A stretch of 64,000 nucleotides of DNA from Phytophthora hibernalis (GCA_012656075.1 JAAKBF010000024.1:1-64000), one strand, 5' to 3'. Shown: positions 1-10,842, counted from the first letter of the stretch. Notes: generated by a model not told the origin, from the letters alone. Numbers and translations: made by a program.

Positions 1-1429
1 GGGATACCGTCGGAATGAGCGGCAGGTTGTCGAATCCTCGGAGGCATCACCCGCAGCCGACGCTGCCTGCACGGAGGGTTTCGCTACCGGGTCAGGCCTT
101 AGGCTCTTGGTCACTGCCCTCCGAACCCTCCGAAGACGCACTCCGACGGCGCTTGGACGTGATGGTCGGAGGAGAGAGTCCAGCAATTCCCAGTCGATAT
201 CGTCCGCCGTAATACCTGAACGAGGAAAGAAGAGCTTAGAAGACCGTTGGGGCAAGAGGAGAAGAGCAGAGCTTACCAGCAGAAGCAAGCACCAACGTGT
301 CAACATCGAGGTTCGTGGAGAGCGGCGTGCCGACGAAGAATAGAGTTTGCTCGCTTCAAGCTCGCGACCTGAGCTTCGAGGGCTTGGACTTGTGGAGAAA
401 CGGCACCGACCGAGGCTTGGTCGGAAGCCTCGAGAGCAGCTCGATCTTTGGCCACCTCCTCAGTATAGACCACCAAGCCAGCCTTGAAACGCTCACGGTC
501 CTGGTGGAAGACGTTGCGTCGACGTCACCGAAGCCACGGCCGTGGTCGCGCGAGCAGCCCAGAGTCCCACGATGCGGTCTTGGTCGGCGATAGCAGCGTT
601 GGCCTGACGCAGGTGCGCGGTCGCCTGTTCATGCTCGTCCTTGAGAGCGATGTAAGACTGACGAAGGCTATCCAGAGAGTCACGAGTACGACTCTCGTCG
701 CTGGCAGCAGGTGCTGAAGCGCTCGAACTGCTCGCGTTCTCGCGTCTCTGCATGGAGACGGTCCTCGGTGTCGGCGAGCCGAGCCTTGAGTTCCCCCACC
801 TCGTTACGAAGGTCGACGACGAGCTCAGCCTCACCCGGCGGAAGTTGGGCGGGAGCCACAGCGGCATTCAGAACCTCACCGAGGTCTGTGGCTTGCTCCA
901 TCCGGCTGTCGAGCGACGCATCGACGCTGACGGGACACACCAATCACGAGCTGACCCAATGGAGGAGACGCTGCTCGACCAGAGCAGAGACCGAAGGCTC
1001 GGTCGAAGCAACGGGAGCGGGAGTGACGCCGGAGGTGTCGGTCTGACACCCGACCGAGACAAGACGAGTGTCTCGGGCGCTCAAGGGCCCGGAGACCGCC
1101 GCGGGGTACCGCAAAGCAGGTATGCCAGGACAGGCGAAGCTTCGGGAGATGACGGAGGCGTGAGAAGCGATGAACCTTCGTCTGCACCACCATCAGCCGG
1201 CGGAGGACCATAGGGACGTTGTGGAGTCGACCAAGACTCGGCAGGGCGGCAGGAGCATCAGCAGGCTCCGGTGGTTGTGCCTGTGGTATTGAAGGAATAT
1301 GGAAGGAAGAGTTAGAAGGAGTGCAGGATGTTGATGTGGTGAAGATAGAGCAGCCTACCTCGTCGTCGGAGTGATGGCACGAAGAGCGGTAGCGGTGGCG
1401 TCGTCGAGAAGACGTGACGTATGAGCCAT
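1..1429 (-). pseudogene. Antisense coiled-coil/proline-rich ORF of a gypsy family, copy 1 (cut by window edge)
   Basis: Reading leftwards, a likely start at 1429 opens with MAHTSRLLDD. A tentative intron (1358-1281, 78 nt, GTAGGC donor, CTAAC branch site, CACAG acceptor) follows, then a Pro/Ser-rich stretch and a long heptad-like region around 940-300 with segments such as LRNEVGELKARLADTEDR and SLRQSYIALKDEHEQATAHL. A second intron lies at 276-216 (61 nt, GTAAGC to TTCAG). After it the protein continues ITADDIDW and then a Ser/Pro tail (DASEDSDNLPLIP) that runs out of the window. Several frame changes mean this copy is not intact as read. A second copy is at 42913-44245 and agrees across the splice. 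It lies directly upstream of, and antisense to, the LTR at 1495-2380. No known family is recognised. Gag-like function is possible because it is a coiled-coil protein, but this is inference. Confidence 0.6.
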
Positions 1430-1480
1430 GATGCGAAGATGAGAAGCACCACCACGCGCACTACTGGTGGAAGCTTGCGT

Positions 1481-1494
1481 CGAGGCGGGGGCAG
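1481..1494 (+). other. Polypurine tract next to a 3' LTR
   Basis: CGAGGCGGGGGCAG sits immediately before the LTR start. The same 14 bases occur next to the LTR of the minus-strand element at 10238-10251. The position and purine bias are those of a plus-strand primer for gypsy reverse transcription. Confidence 0.5.
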
Positions 1495-2380
1495 TAGTGG
1501 TGTTGAGTTTTGGGGCGCTCGGTCGCCAGTCGGCAAGGTTGGCCTGCTGAAGGAAAGTGACCGGCGTGCCCTGATTGGCAGATTACATTCCCCGCACCAC
1601 AGTGACTACGATAGTTTAGTGACCGAGGCCTCGGTCGTGTAATATATATTCCCGGCCGAGGGTACGAACCCTCGTTTGTACCCATTTCAGTATCGTACCC
1701 TCGGTCTTATAGAGCCGGGCACAGGATCACATACTGGGATCGGTACACACTGGATATTTGTATTTTGATATAGGACTAGCTATTGGATGTACTACAGAGT
1801 CTATCAGGGCCATAGATCAACAGAAATAAATCATCAGTCTTCCCCCAAGTCACCAAGGGTCAAGTCCGTCTTCGGTAAGTCTAGCTAGCTTGTCTTAGGG
1901 TCTGGATACGCTCAGCTTGTGGGATGCTGATCAGCGAGCCTAAGGTACATTGAACCGAGAGTTTGTCGCTGGTCGGTCCAAGAGATTAGAGTGGCCGAGT
2001 GTTGGGAGCGACGAGGAGAGTCGTTCACTATATATTATAGTGGAACCGAGTGTTCCATACACATTTCACTACCCGCCGAGGTTTTACCTCGGCAAACCCA
2101 TATTAGGCTTGACAGCCGGTAATCTTCCTTCTGAGGGACTGCGGGTTCGCGCGAAAGCGCAATATTGCATACTAGCCCTCGCTCGTGGCTAGTGGTGCAG
2201 GTTATTGGGTTGGCCTAATACAACCTAGGTGTACAGAGGGTTCACATCCAACCCGACGTAAGGGATCGTTCCTGGTCTTCAGGTATGATCCAACGCTCGT
2301 TGACCTGACAAGGGAAGCGAGCGTTGTTGGTGGGACTCATACCGTTTGTTAGTGAGAATTCCTGCGTGATCCTACACGAC
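1495..2380 (+). repeat. Gypsy LTR (3' LTR), copy 1
   Basis: About 886 bp, closely similar to 37471-38342 and to the reverse complement of 9328-10236. Shared blocks include the start (…GGTGTTGAGTTTTG), the 16-bp palindrome GACCGAGGCCTCGGTC at 1621-1636 followed by an AT-rich TATA-like run, an AATAAAT stretch, and the end CCTACACGAC. No primer-binding site follows it, while a polypurine tract precedes it. It therefore reads as the 3' LTR of an element lying to the left. The first bases (TAGTGG) have drifted from the TGTGG seen in other copies. Confidence 0.85.
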
Positions 2381-2942
2381 TGGCCACACCCAAACCACGT
2401 ATTGGAGCATGTGAAGCAGCAACCAACAAGCATCGCCGACACCGGCAGATGGTGAGCCGTCCGGAGCCGCGCGGTGGAGTCTGACAGTCGCTTCCAGCGT
2501 TGTGCACCACGCGCCATCACCTTGTCCCTCTGGGAGCCTCCTTCCGTCGTGTTGGCCGCCAGCCAGGTCCTGCAATACTCCTTCGTCGAGGAGGTTGCGT
2601 TATCATCGGCTTAAGGCTCCCAGCGTGCCCACTTGCATATCGTATGCCTCCAATGCCTCACCTCAACAGCAGCTCCGTCGGCACCATCTTTACCGCGATT
2701 TCAGGGAAGGGAGGAAGGTGAACAGGTCATGCAGCTCATCGCGTCGCGCCAACAGCCACTTGACATCATTACGAATTCTTGCTGGCTGCTGTGATCCCCA
2801 TGGGCGCAGTGATCAGGCGCTGTCCTCTTTTTCATGCGTTATGGCAGCTTCATTTTCCTTCAGCAGTTGTCGAAGTTTTGAGAGATCTGCCATTTCAGGC
2901 TTCAGTCTGATGGAGGTTAAGACGTGGTGCATTGTCGGGTGT
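2381..2942 (-). other. Decayed transposon sequence without a clear gene
   Basis: Minus-strand frames continue weakly from the LINE-like region on the right (for example EMADLSKLRQLLKENEAAI near 2.85 kb), with stops and frame changes. No RT or endonuclease motif could be read. The plus-strand frames here look like antisense artefacts. Confidence 0.35.
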
Positions 2943-3669
2943 TCAACTCGGCCGTACGAGGAGATTAGGGACCGTGTGCCGGAGCGCGCCACCGTCCCCG
3001 ATGTCGTGGCAGTCTCTTCCCGCAGTGCACGAATACCCGAGAGTCCCACCTGCGCAATCGGCCCGCCTCCGCTCCCAGGCCGTCCTCGAGGATGGTAATG
3101 TCGTACGGTGTACGATCAAATCTCGGTAGGTGTAACCTATCGTGTACATGAACACGGGCATAACGTGTAAGCTGGCATAGTAAGTGAGCATCGCTTTGGC
3201 CTCTGCGTCGCCCATTGCGCCACCACAACCAGTTTCGTGGATGTCACCATTCGGCAGAACATAGTCCTTATAATAGTACCATTGTACGTGGGTGTCGTTA
3301 CGGGCGTCCACATCAAGGACGAATAAAGGTACTGTGCCATGGCATTGAGTACTTCGGTTCCTGCCCAAAAGCCGACGGTATGTGTGCATTCACCGTCCTC
3401 ATTCGTTGTTGTGTATAATGGGAATACAATGCCTCAGTGGCGACCATCACGTCCGTTGGCAGCGGTTGGAACGGATATAGCCGTTTGAGTTCCGTCGTGG
3501 ATCGATCACTTGGCGAACAACGCGCTTGGTTTACCATGATAAGGGTGTAGACACTGCGCTTTATGATGTTGATACAGTTGACGACGTCAGTAGTGAAGTC
3601 AACTTTTGACTCCGTTGTGACTGTGGCAGCGTAACGAGTCGCGTAGACACATTGCCCGTTGGCGGGCAC
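2943..3669 (-). pseudogene. OTU cysteine-protease-like domain remnant in a LINE-like element
   Basis: From 3669 leftwards the frame reads PANGQCVYATRYAATV. This resembles the Asp/Asn-Gly-x-Cys catalytic box of OTU-family cysteine proteases. The text continues through IIKRSVYTLIMV and PLPTDVMVATEALYSHY, changes frame near 3350, and carries on as PLFVLDVDARNDTHVQWYYYKDYVLPNGDIHETGCGG. A clear C-terminal catalytic His box is not visible. OTU-like domains are known in some retroelements; what this one does is unknown. The assignment rests on motif memory, not on a search, so it may be wrong. Confidence 0.4.
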
Positions 3670-5720
3670 CGTGGTGGCGCTCCACTAGAGATCAAAAACA
3701 CCGGTAACTGCTGGGGCATTCCGGGCGTTTCCGCCTTCTCGATCATAATACCTTCCTGGCTGAGCGACGGGCGGTCATTAGGCTCCTCGTCAATCTTCAC
3801 CCTGGGACAGCCACCGTCTAGCCTCGGGGCCGTCGGCTTAGACTCTGTGTTGTTCCTCGGCGGGTAAGGGTCGGTTTGGATCCGGGTAGATGCCAGCGAA
3901 AACGGGAAAAGCGTAGAATCGAAGGTTGGTGCCGGCGATGGAGTACACGACGGGGCAGACGACCTCACGTATACAGTCAGGACCGACTCCGCATCGTCCA
4001 GCATTTCCGCATCTGCATCGTCAGCTGTTGTCTGCGCCACTATGGCTCCAATCAAAAGAGGTTTCAGGTCTTTCGGCTCAGCTTGAGAGCTCACGCTGCC
4101 GTTTCCAGAGCCTCATCATCATCGCGTACGCAAAGGCGCCTCTGAGTTTTCGTCGATGTCGTCTGAATCCTTCATTTCTTCATCGTCGTTGTTCAGTGCG
4201 GCGAAGCGCCCCCGAGCACGTCCCTGCTGAAGCTTCGTGAATGACGGTGGTTTGTCTTGTTGCCTTTTCTTGCTGTTGTGTGAGCCTTTCTTGCGGTCCC
4301 CGGCCCACGATGCCGGTACCGTGACGGTGACTCCATCTGTCCCTATGCGTCCAGCGGTGGCGGTCCTGTTCTCTGCTGTTTCTGCTGTTGGTGCTGCAGT
4401 GGAAGCGGCGTCGCTGTGTTTCCGGTGGTGCTCCCCATCGGGTGCAGGTCGGTTCCTCCGTTCCCTTGGTGGCGTGTCTGTGAGGCGCGAGTGTTCCACA
4501 GTCGGAAACCGTCTGCATCTTCATCCTCCCTCGCACGGCCGCCGGCGGTTGCTGTTTGGTGCGTCGCCCGTGGTGCCATTGCCGCGGTAGGACAAGTTGG
4601 GGGAGTGGTTGGCGGCTTCCACAGGGCAGGGTGTTCCTCGCCGAGCCGCGCTGCCGTCTCCTCGGCTGTTCCGGACAATGATGACTCCGTACCGACGGCC
4701 CCTGTTGCAGCGTCAGGAATTTAGCAAGACTTTCCCCGTCGGTATGTTCGTACTGAATTTCCGTGCCACATGATAGGATGCCACCGGCCGTGGTATGTAC
4801 GCTTGTATTTCGCTTGCTTTCTTTCCAGTTGGGGCGGGTTCGTTTTGCGTACCCGGTCGTGTGAAAGGGAGCAAAGCACCTTCCACCTGGCAGTCGCTGG
4901 TTTACCACATGATGGTGCAGTGTGACCAGGTGGCTTTGGATTTCTAGCTTCGTGATATTGCGGAGCTCCGTCGGGCAGTTCTCTTCGCTGAACCGTATCA
5001 GAAAATACCGATTGTCGATGATTTCCGTAGTTTCCACCCTGGTCGCTCTGCGTCCACGATTTTAACCCCTGGCAGCTTACCAAGCGCCGTCATGAGCACC
5101 ATGAAACCCAAATCTTCTGCGCCATACACCGTGGGCGCCAGAGCCTCCCGGCAATCGCTGTCGTTAGAGAAGGCTGCGCTGTTGACAGCATTGTGCCCCA
5201 CTCTTCACTGCAGCAGCATAATTTCCCGGTGTCGCATCATCGCCCTGCCGTTGCCCTTGCGGTAATTCCGCCTTCAGCACAAATTGGGGGTCTGATCGAT
5301 GTACTGGCATCCTTCTATCATCCCCTGCGCGTCCGATGGTGTCGTCACAGGTGGTGGGGTAGAGAAGGTGGCCAGGCCGCGCGTCATCCGATTGATGTGG
5401 TCCACGCGGCCTAACTGGGGTATTGAGTGCTCCCGCAGCTGTCCCGTCCCCGGCGGCAATGCTCGCGGCCGTGGCGGTCTCGATCCTCTGCGGGGTCCGA
5501 TGGCTCGTCCCTTGCCCCTGTCTCCGGGGGTCTGCATTACACAATCCATGCTCGCCTCTCTTTCCACTGGAAGCGGTCCTGCGCTCTCCGGTAGCTCCTA
5601 CTTCGTGCTGGCCGGGTTCCTCGTGGCAAATCCTCCTTCCTAATCGGGGAAATTGCAGAGTGACCATGCCAAGAAAGCAGGGGGTAGTTTTTCTCTCCTT
5701 CGTGTCGATGTCTATCATCT
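3670..5720 (-). pseudogene. LINE-like ORF1 (CCHC gag-type) remnant
   Basis: Minus-strand coding text is spread over several frames. Near 5.7-5.2 kb it is low complexity. Near 5.2-5.0 kb it reads YGAEDLGFMVLMTALGKLPGVKIVDAE. Then comes EIIDNRYFLIRFSEENCPTE, followed by RCFAPFHTTGYAK, a damaged CCHC knuckle (the usual form would have Cys where Ala now stands). A Gln/Thr/Pro-rich tail (about 4.7-4.1 kb) contains PPSFTKLQQGRARGRFAALN and an acidic stretch. This order of RNA-binding-like domain, zinc knuckle and basic/acidic tail fits ORF1 of a non-LTR element. No ORF2 with RT is visible in the window. Confidence 0.45.
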
Positions 5721-6439
5721 CGGCTATGATCGTCGCCCAGGTGCTCTTGACGACGCATACCCAAAAGGACCTGATAAAAACGCGAAAATAACTTTTAAAC
5801 GTTTTATTCCATTCAATTCGAAAAAGTTGAAAAAGACCATTCGCTAGCTACATGTAGTCAGTATATCTCGGCAGAAGTATCAAAAGACACGAAGAGACAC
5901 AGAACGCTTTATCGTGACACGATGTAGAAACACAAGAGGGAAAAATGTTGACCGTACCTTGATTATTCAACGCACCATTTGGGCCGCTTAGGGCCTTCAA
6001 ATTTATCATCGATTTATCGATATTTATTCGTATCACTATATCAACGAATATGGACTTTCCTTATATCATAGCATTGATGTTGATATTTATCATCGCTTTT
6101 ATCAGCTATTTATCAGCGTATCAACATTGCTACTCAAGCCTGCTCACAACACCAACACGGTCGAAAAGATGATAAAAGCTACAAGGTTCGACAAATTCAA
6201 TATTATATTGTATATTGTTTTAAATTACAGCAATAGTCAAAATTGCAATGTGTTCGAATTCTAGTTTATGTATTGTCGAATTTTTGCAATGCAGAAAAAG
6301 TGCAAAGACTGGAAATTTCTTGGTCACCAGATACCAATAATAATAATTGCAATTTCTCAAACCACTTTAACCTCCCCGGCGCGAAGCATTATGGGCCCCA
6401 CTGTTTGCCGAAATTCGAAGTTTATAATGAAATGAAAAA
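5721..6439. other. AT-rich spacer without genes
   Basis: About 720 bp, noticeably more AT-rich than the flanks, with repeated ATCGATTTATCGATATTTAT-like words around 6000-6120. No ORF longer than about 70 codons has a recognisable product. It separates the LINE-like remnant from the truncated end of the next gypsy element. Confidence 0.6.
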
Positions 6440-9217
6440 TCGCTTCCTCTTATCGTAGCGTTGGGACGACCACCACCCCATCCTCTCACCAGACAACAAC
6501 TTGATTGCCTGGCCGAGACTTCGGGGCTCGCGCTCGGTCTCAGCCATACTCGCGATTGAACCCTCGGTAACCATACCAGTAGCTTCCTCTTCACATTTCA
6601 CATTCACTTCACTCTCACCGAGGCTTGCGCCGCTCCCTTCTCCATTTTCCGTTGATTTCACATAATCCATATTCAAGTCATCAGGCCGTTTGCACGAACC
6701 AGTGAGCGCAAACAAATAGTCGGCGTCCAGCGCAGGCTCGGCTAACTGTGGCAGCCCGCTGGGGACCAACCCAGTTTCAGTTGGCGGGCTGCCTAGTTTA
6801 AATGGCTCCCATAGACCAATTCTTGCAGTTCTGGCGAGAGGTCTTACTTCTCCACCTTCGCCTTCAGAAGAGACGCTAGCTCGTTGAATACTTCGCACGT
6901 TCCCGCGTCGTGGACTTGCTTGCACATCTTGCACCTCTTGAACAAATAGTGTGCAGAGTGCGTGAGTCCCCCACAAGCAGCACACGGGCCATATTGTCGG
7001 CGACCATCGCGTCCGCCTAGGCCTCAGTTGTCTCGGTTGTCTCGGTTGTCTCGGTCGTGCGGGTATTGGTTATTCCCAACCCTCGGCCAGCGGTTGTCAG
7101 CCCTAGCAAACGTTCCTCGGCGTTGTGGCGACGCTCCAAATCATTCGCGACAGCCACATAACCGTGGTCTTCATCCGACGCATATTGGTCGTCCGAGTAC
7201 CTATCCGAGCCTCGGTCGCCATTGCTAGGGTAGTACTCCGGGTCGTAACCCTCGGTATCATCATAACACCCACTCGATGTCTCTGCAGGTTCTCCTCGCG
7301 GGTCGACCGAGCCATCCAGCTTCAACGCAGCGACCATGTCTGTCAGTGCTTCAGCTAGAGTGACCCTCGGTCGGTATGGACGATCATCTCGACTTCGGTT
7401 GTCATCCCGATACCGATCTTCTCGACGACGCCCATCATCTCGGTCACGCCGGTAGGGGTTCCGCGAATCCTCCGCGCGTCCATCGTCACGGCGACGACTA
7501 TCATCTTGGCCTTTGGGGCGTCGCACCGAGGACTCGCGTCCCTTTTTCCGCTCGTGGCGTCGGAGGATATCGTTTATCATGTCTTCCAGGTCGTGAATAT
7601 TCTTGACTCGCACGTGACACAGACGCTCTTCCAAGGCTTGTCTTCGCACGTATCGAGAAAGTGTTCAACATGATCCTTGGACGCACGGCCGCCGTGCTCA
7701 AATTGTACCCCGGCGTTCCTGGCGTAGCCATTTAGCCTGTTCAGATAGTCGCAAACATGCTCCTTCTCTTCACGCCTCGCCAAGTAGTACCGTTCTTTCG
7801 CCGATTGATTGAATCGGGAACAGTAGTACTTGATGGACGCATCACTTAACAATTTCCACGTCCGTCTCGTCTTCCGCGGGAGTTGTCGGTACTAATGCAG
7901 GGCACCATCTTGGAGGCTCAGCTCGAACGCCATACACCATTCATTCGGTGGCGTGTGCGTTCCCTTCATCTCGTAGATAAAGGCTCGTAGCCATTGCATT
8001 GACTTCTCGCTCTTGTCTCGGAGGCCGAGATAGGGTTTGATGTTGCCCAATGGGAGATGCGTGGTGATTTCAAGCCTCGGTGTGGAACTCTCGTTCTCCA
8101 TCGAGCTGAGCTCATGGATTTGGCGTGCCCATTCTTCAGTCACGTCACCCCTTGGTCTTCAACGTCGAACGAATCATCATCCGAGGAGTCGTCGTGCGTA
8201 TCGAAGCGTCGGTCCGTCGTCCGACCTATACTCCGTCCCGCCGTCGGAGCGGTCCGTGTACTCGGAGCACTTTGCCAGCCGCTCGGTACGGTCCGCTGAC
8301 CGAGGTGTTACCATGTGCGAATCTTGAAAGTACGCCGAAGCGGTCCCCTTCGCCGAGAACACACCCGTTCCGACCAACTTCTCTGGTTGTCGCCCAGGAG
8401 TTGTCGGTAGCGGGATTCTCGATGGATCCAGCCTCTCGGTCGTGCGTGGGAGGCTCGACCGACGGTCGGAGCCCGGCTCAGGCACACCGAAAACCGCCCG
8501 AAGCTTCTGTTTCCACTTGCGCAAAGAGAGCGCGGCGTCTTCGATCGTCCAACCTTGAAGGTCGGCCTCGGTGGGTAGCGCTTGAGGCTCGCAACCCATA
8601 GCACGGAACAGTTGCACTGTGTCCTCGGCCACCTGCTGGATGCTCCACGATTTCACTGGGACGACCAATTCTGCCCCGAGTTCCATCCACACAGCTTGTC
8701 GAATTGATTTTGGCGCAAAGGCCAGCATCCACTTGCTCTTCGTCATTTTCACCTCCATGCATCTTCCCAAAACCTTGTTGGCAGTCGGAGTGTCCCCATT
8801 AACTGGAGGCCGACTGTCGGTCGACCGAGAACTCGCGCCCTCGGTCATCGTCAGCGATCGGAGATCGCCGAGTCCATATTCGTTGTCCTCGTGAGCTGGT
8901 TCAGGACCAGCCACTTCGTCCAACTCCTCGGTAAGGTTTCGCGCGAGCGACCTCACCCCCCCGCTACGTCCTGCTGAGACGGTAGCGGCTTCCGAAACCT
9001 CGGACATCGCTGTCGCTTCTTCCAGGTATTCGTCTTCATCACCTTCTTTAGCTTCAGAGTAGTCCATCCGCTCGTCGAAGCTGTCCGAGCGCTCGTTGAT
9101 CGACTCCAAAGTACTTGGGGCCACGAGTGTTGAACCGGACCTCACCGAACCTTCGGTGCGCTCTCCGCTCGACTTCATCGGCGTTTCTGGTACCGCTGAC
9201 TTCGCTCCTCTCGCCAT
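6440..9217 (-). pseudogene. Gag of gypsy element A
   Basis: The start MARGAKSAVPETP at 9217 is the first ATG after the PBS and matches the start in element B at 38463. A long acidic N-terminal region runs to about 8.2 kb. A frame break follows, then the core gag (Retrotrans_gag type) at 8.1-7.6 kb with MQWLRAFIYEMKGTHTPPNEW, LLSDASIKYYC and EEKEHVCDYLNRLNGYARNA. A charged Arg/Asp-rich region is at 7.6-7.1 kb. A knuckle-type Cys/His region at 6985-6890 reads CAACGGLTHSAHYLFKRC, then KMCKQVHDAGTC, ending in an in-frame TAA near 6850. Breaks at about 8.18, 7.9 and 7.65 kb mean it cannot be translated as read. It would form the virus-like particle shell and bind element RNA. Confidence 0.8.
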
Positions 9218-9306
9218 CTTCTCTCTTCTTCTTCTCTTGTCTTCTCTCGAATGCTCGTTAGGGTAATTACCTATATACAACCAAGACACACAGAAAGTCA
9301 CTCCCA

Positions 9307-9325
9307 ATCCCGGGTCGCGGCACCA
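9307..9325 (-). promoter_or_regulatory. Primer-binding site of gypsy element A
   Basis: On the minus strand TGGTGCCGCGACCCGGGAT begins two bases after the LTR end CA. It is complementary to a tRNA 3' end finishing in GGC-A-CCA. The identical site follows the element B LTR at 38345-38363. Confidence 0.8.
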
Positions 9326-9327
9326 GA

Positions 9328-10236
9328 TGTCGTGTAGGATCACACGGAAATTCTCACTACCAAACGGTATGAGTCCCACCAACAACACTCGCTTCCCCTT
9401 GTCAGGTCAACGAGCGTTGGATCAAACCTGAAGACCAGGAACGATCCCTTACGCCGGGTTGGATGTGAACCCTCTGTACACCTAGGTTGTATTAGGCCAA
9501 CCCAATAACCTGCACCACTAGCCACGAGCGAGGGCTAGTATGCAATATTGCGCTTTCGCGCGAACTCCCGCAGTCCCTCAGAAGGAAGATTACCGGCTGT
9601 CAAGCCTAATACGGGTTTACCGAGGTAAAACCTCGGCGGGTAGTGAAATGTGTATGGAACACTCGGTTCCACTATAATATATAGTGAACGACTCTCCTCG
9701 TCGCTCCCAACACTCGGCCCCTCTAATCTCTTGGACTGACCAGCAACAAACCCTCGGTTCAATGTACCTTGGCTCGCTGACCAGCATCCCACAAGCCGAG
9801 CGTATCCAGACCCTAAGATAAGCTAGCTAGACTTACCGAAGACGGACTTGACCCTTGGTGACTTGGGGGAAGACGTGTATTTTTACCAAATTAAAATATG
9901 GTATACAAAATTGATCTATGGTTCTGAGAGCCTATGTAGTCAATCCTCTAGCAAGTCCTATACGTAAATACAAATATCCAGTGTGAACAGATCCCAGTAT
10001 GTGATCCCGTACCCGGCTCTATAAGACTGAGGGTACGAAACTGAAATGGGTACCAACGAGGGTTTAAACTCTCGGTCGGGAATTTATTATACCCGACCGA
10101 GGCCTCGGTCACTGAACTATCGTGGTCACTGTGGCGCGGGGAATGTAATCCGCCAATCAGGGCACGCCGGTCACTTTCTTTCAGCAAGGGCAACCTTGCC
10201 GACTGGCGACCGAGCGTCCCAAAACCCAACACCACA
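9328..10236 (-). repeat. Gypsy LTR, copy A
   Basis: 909 bp on the minus strand. It begins TGTGGTGTTGGG at 10236 and ends …ACACGACA at 9328. The palindrome GACCGAGGCCTCGGTC is at 10095-10110, next to a TATA-like run. It matches the LTRs at 1495 and 37471 over its full length. Confidence 0.9.
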
Positions 10237-10237
10237 A

Positions 10238-10251
10238 CTGCCCCCGCCTCG
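10238..10251 (-). other. Polypurine tract upstream of LTR copy A
   Basis: Minus-strand CGAGGCGGGGGCAG, identical to 1481-1494. About 50 bp further upstream (ACGCGCACTACT block) also match the sequence before LTR copy 1. Internal-region sequence therefore flanks this LTR on the side where host DNA would be expected. Confidence 0.5.
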
Positions 10252-10569
10252 ACACAAACTCCCGCAAGTAGTGCGCGTCGTAGTGAACACCACAACACTC
10301 AGTCTTTAAACTACGTTATTCTAGCCACTCAGCCCCGCAGACCAGGAGCTCGTGATCTGTCGTTCACTAAGAGATTGTATACTCTTGAAGCTATGCTTCT
10401 TCAAGCAAGGTCGTTGTGTGACCCCCGTCACACCCCTGGTGCGGCTGCAGGTGTTGGTGAAGGGACATGAACCGGCGGTTTTGCTCGCAGAGCAAACGGA
10501 ATCCTGACGCATTGGGGGGTGGCCAGTTTGGAGGCTTTGACGGCGCAGGTGGTAAACTCGGCGGTGGTC

Positions 10570-10723
10570 TGGGCGTCAATGCTAGCGTAGTCTTGGCCTT
10601 GAAGACGGCGGACTTGAGGTCCTTGGCCATGGCAAAGGCCGGCAGCTCGATGTCGACACCGTTGAACTCGGTGGTGATGCACACCTTGAAGACGCGGTAG
10701 TTGGCGGGGTACATGTTCAGCTT
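10570..10723 (-). pseudogene. eEF1B-gamma (EF-1 gamma) N-terminal remnant
   Basis: Minus strand, from 10723: KLNMYPANYRVFKVCITT, then FNGVDIELPAFAMAKDLKSA. This resembles the start of the GST-like N-terminal domain of translation elongation factor 1B gamma, including the YPxNxRxFK signature. The likeness ends after about 50 residues, where a proline-rich nonsense frame takes over. The retrotransposon remnant begins about 270 bp away. It is best read as a truncated gene copy; the reading relies on motif recognition. Confidence 0.5.
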
Positions 10724-10842
10724 ATTAACACCCAGAAATTAGCATCCTGTGAGCCCCAAGGCTCTAACAGCCTGAAAGCACAATATTCTGATTGTGATTG
10801 TCGATATGGCCACAATCAATTATTGTGATTGACAATCTCGGC

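Larger units (their letters stand above)
6440..10300 (-). mobile_element. Truncated Ty3/gypsy element A (LTR, PBS, gag only)
   Basis: Reading right to left: 60 bp of a gypsy internal 3' end with a polypurine tract (10300-10237), an LTR (10236-9328), a primer-binding site (9325-9307), and gag from 9217 down to the zinc-knuckle region near 6.9 kb. The element stops near 6440, before the protease would begin. No RT, RNase H or integrase is present. An LTR flanked by a PPT on one side and a PBS on the other suggests it came from a tandem (LTR-internal-LTR-internal) array. Confidence 0.8.

Noticed and set aside
752..1213. Plus-strand frame of 153 codons
   Set aside because: Antisense to the coiled-coil ORF, which is repeated in a second copy with coding conservation.
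2502..3098. Possible RXLR effector (RRLR in a plus-strand frame)
   Set aside because: No signal peptide, no downstream acidic EER motif, and it lies antisense to the LINE-like remnant.
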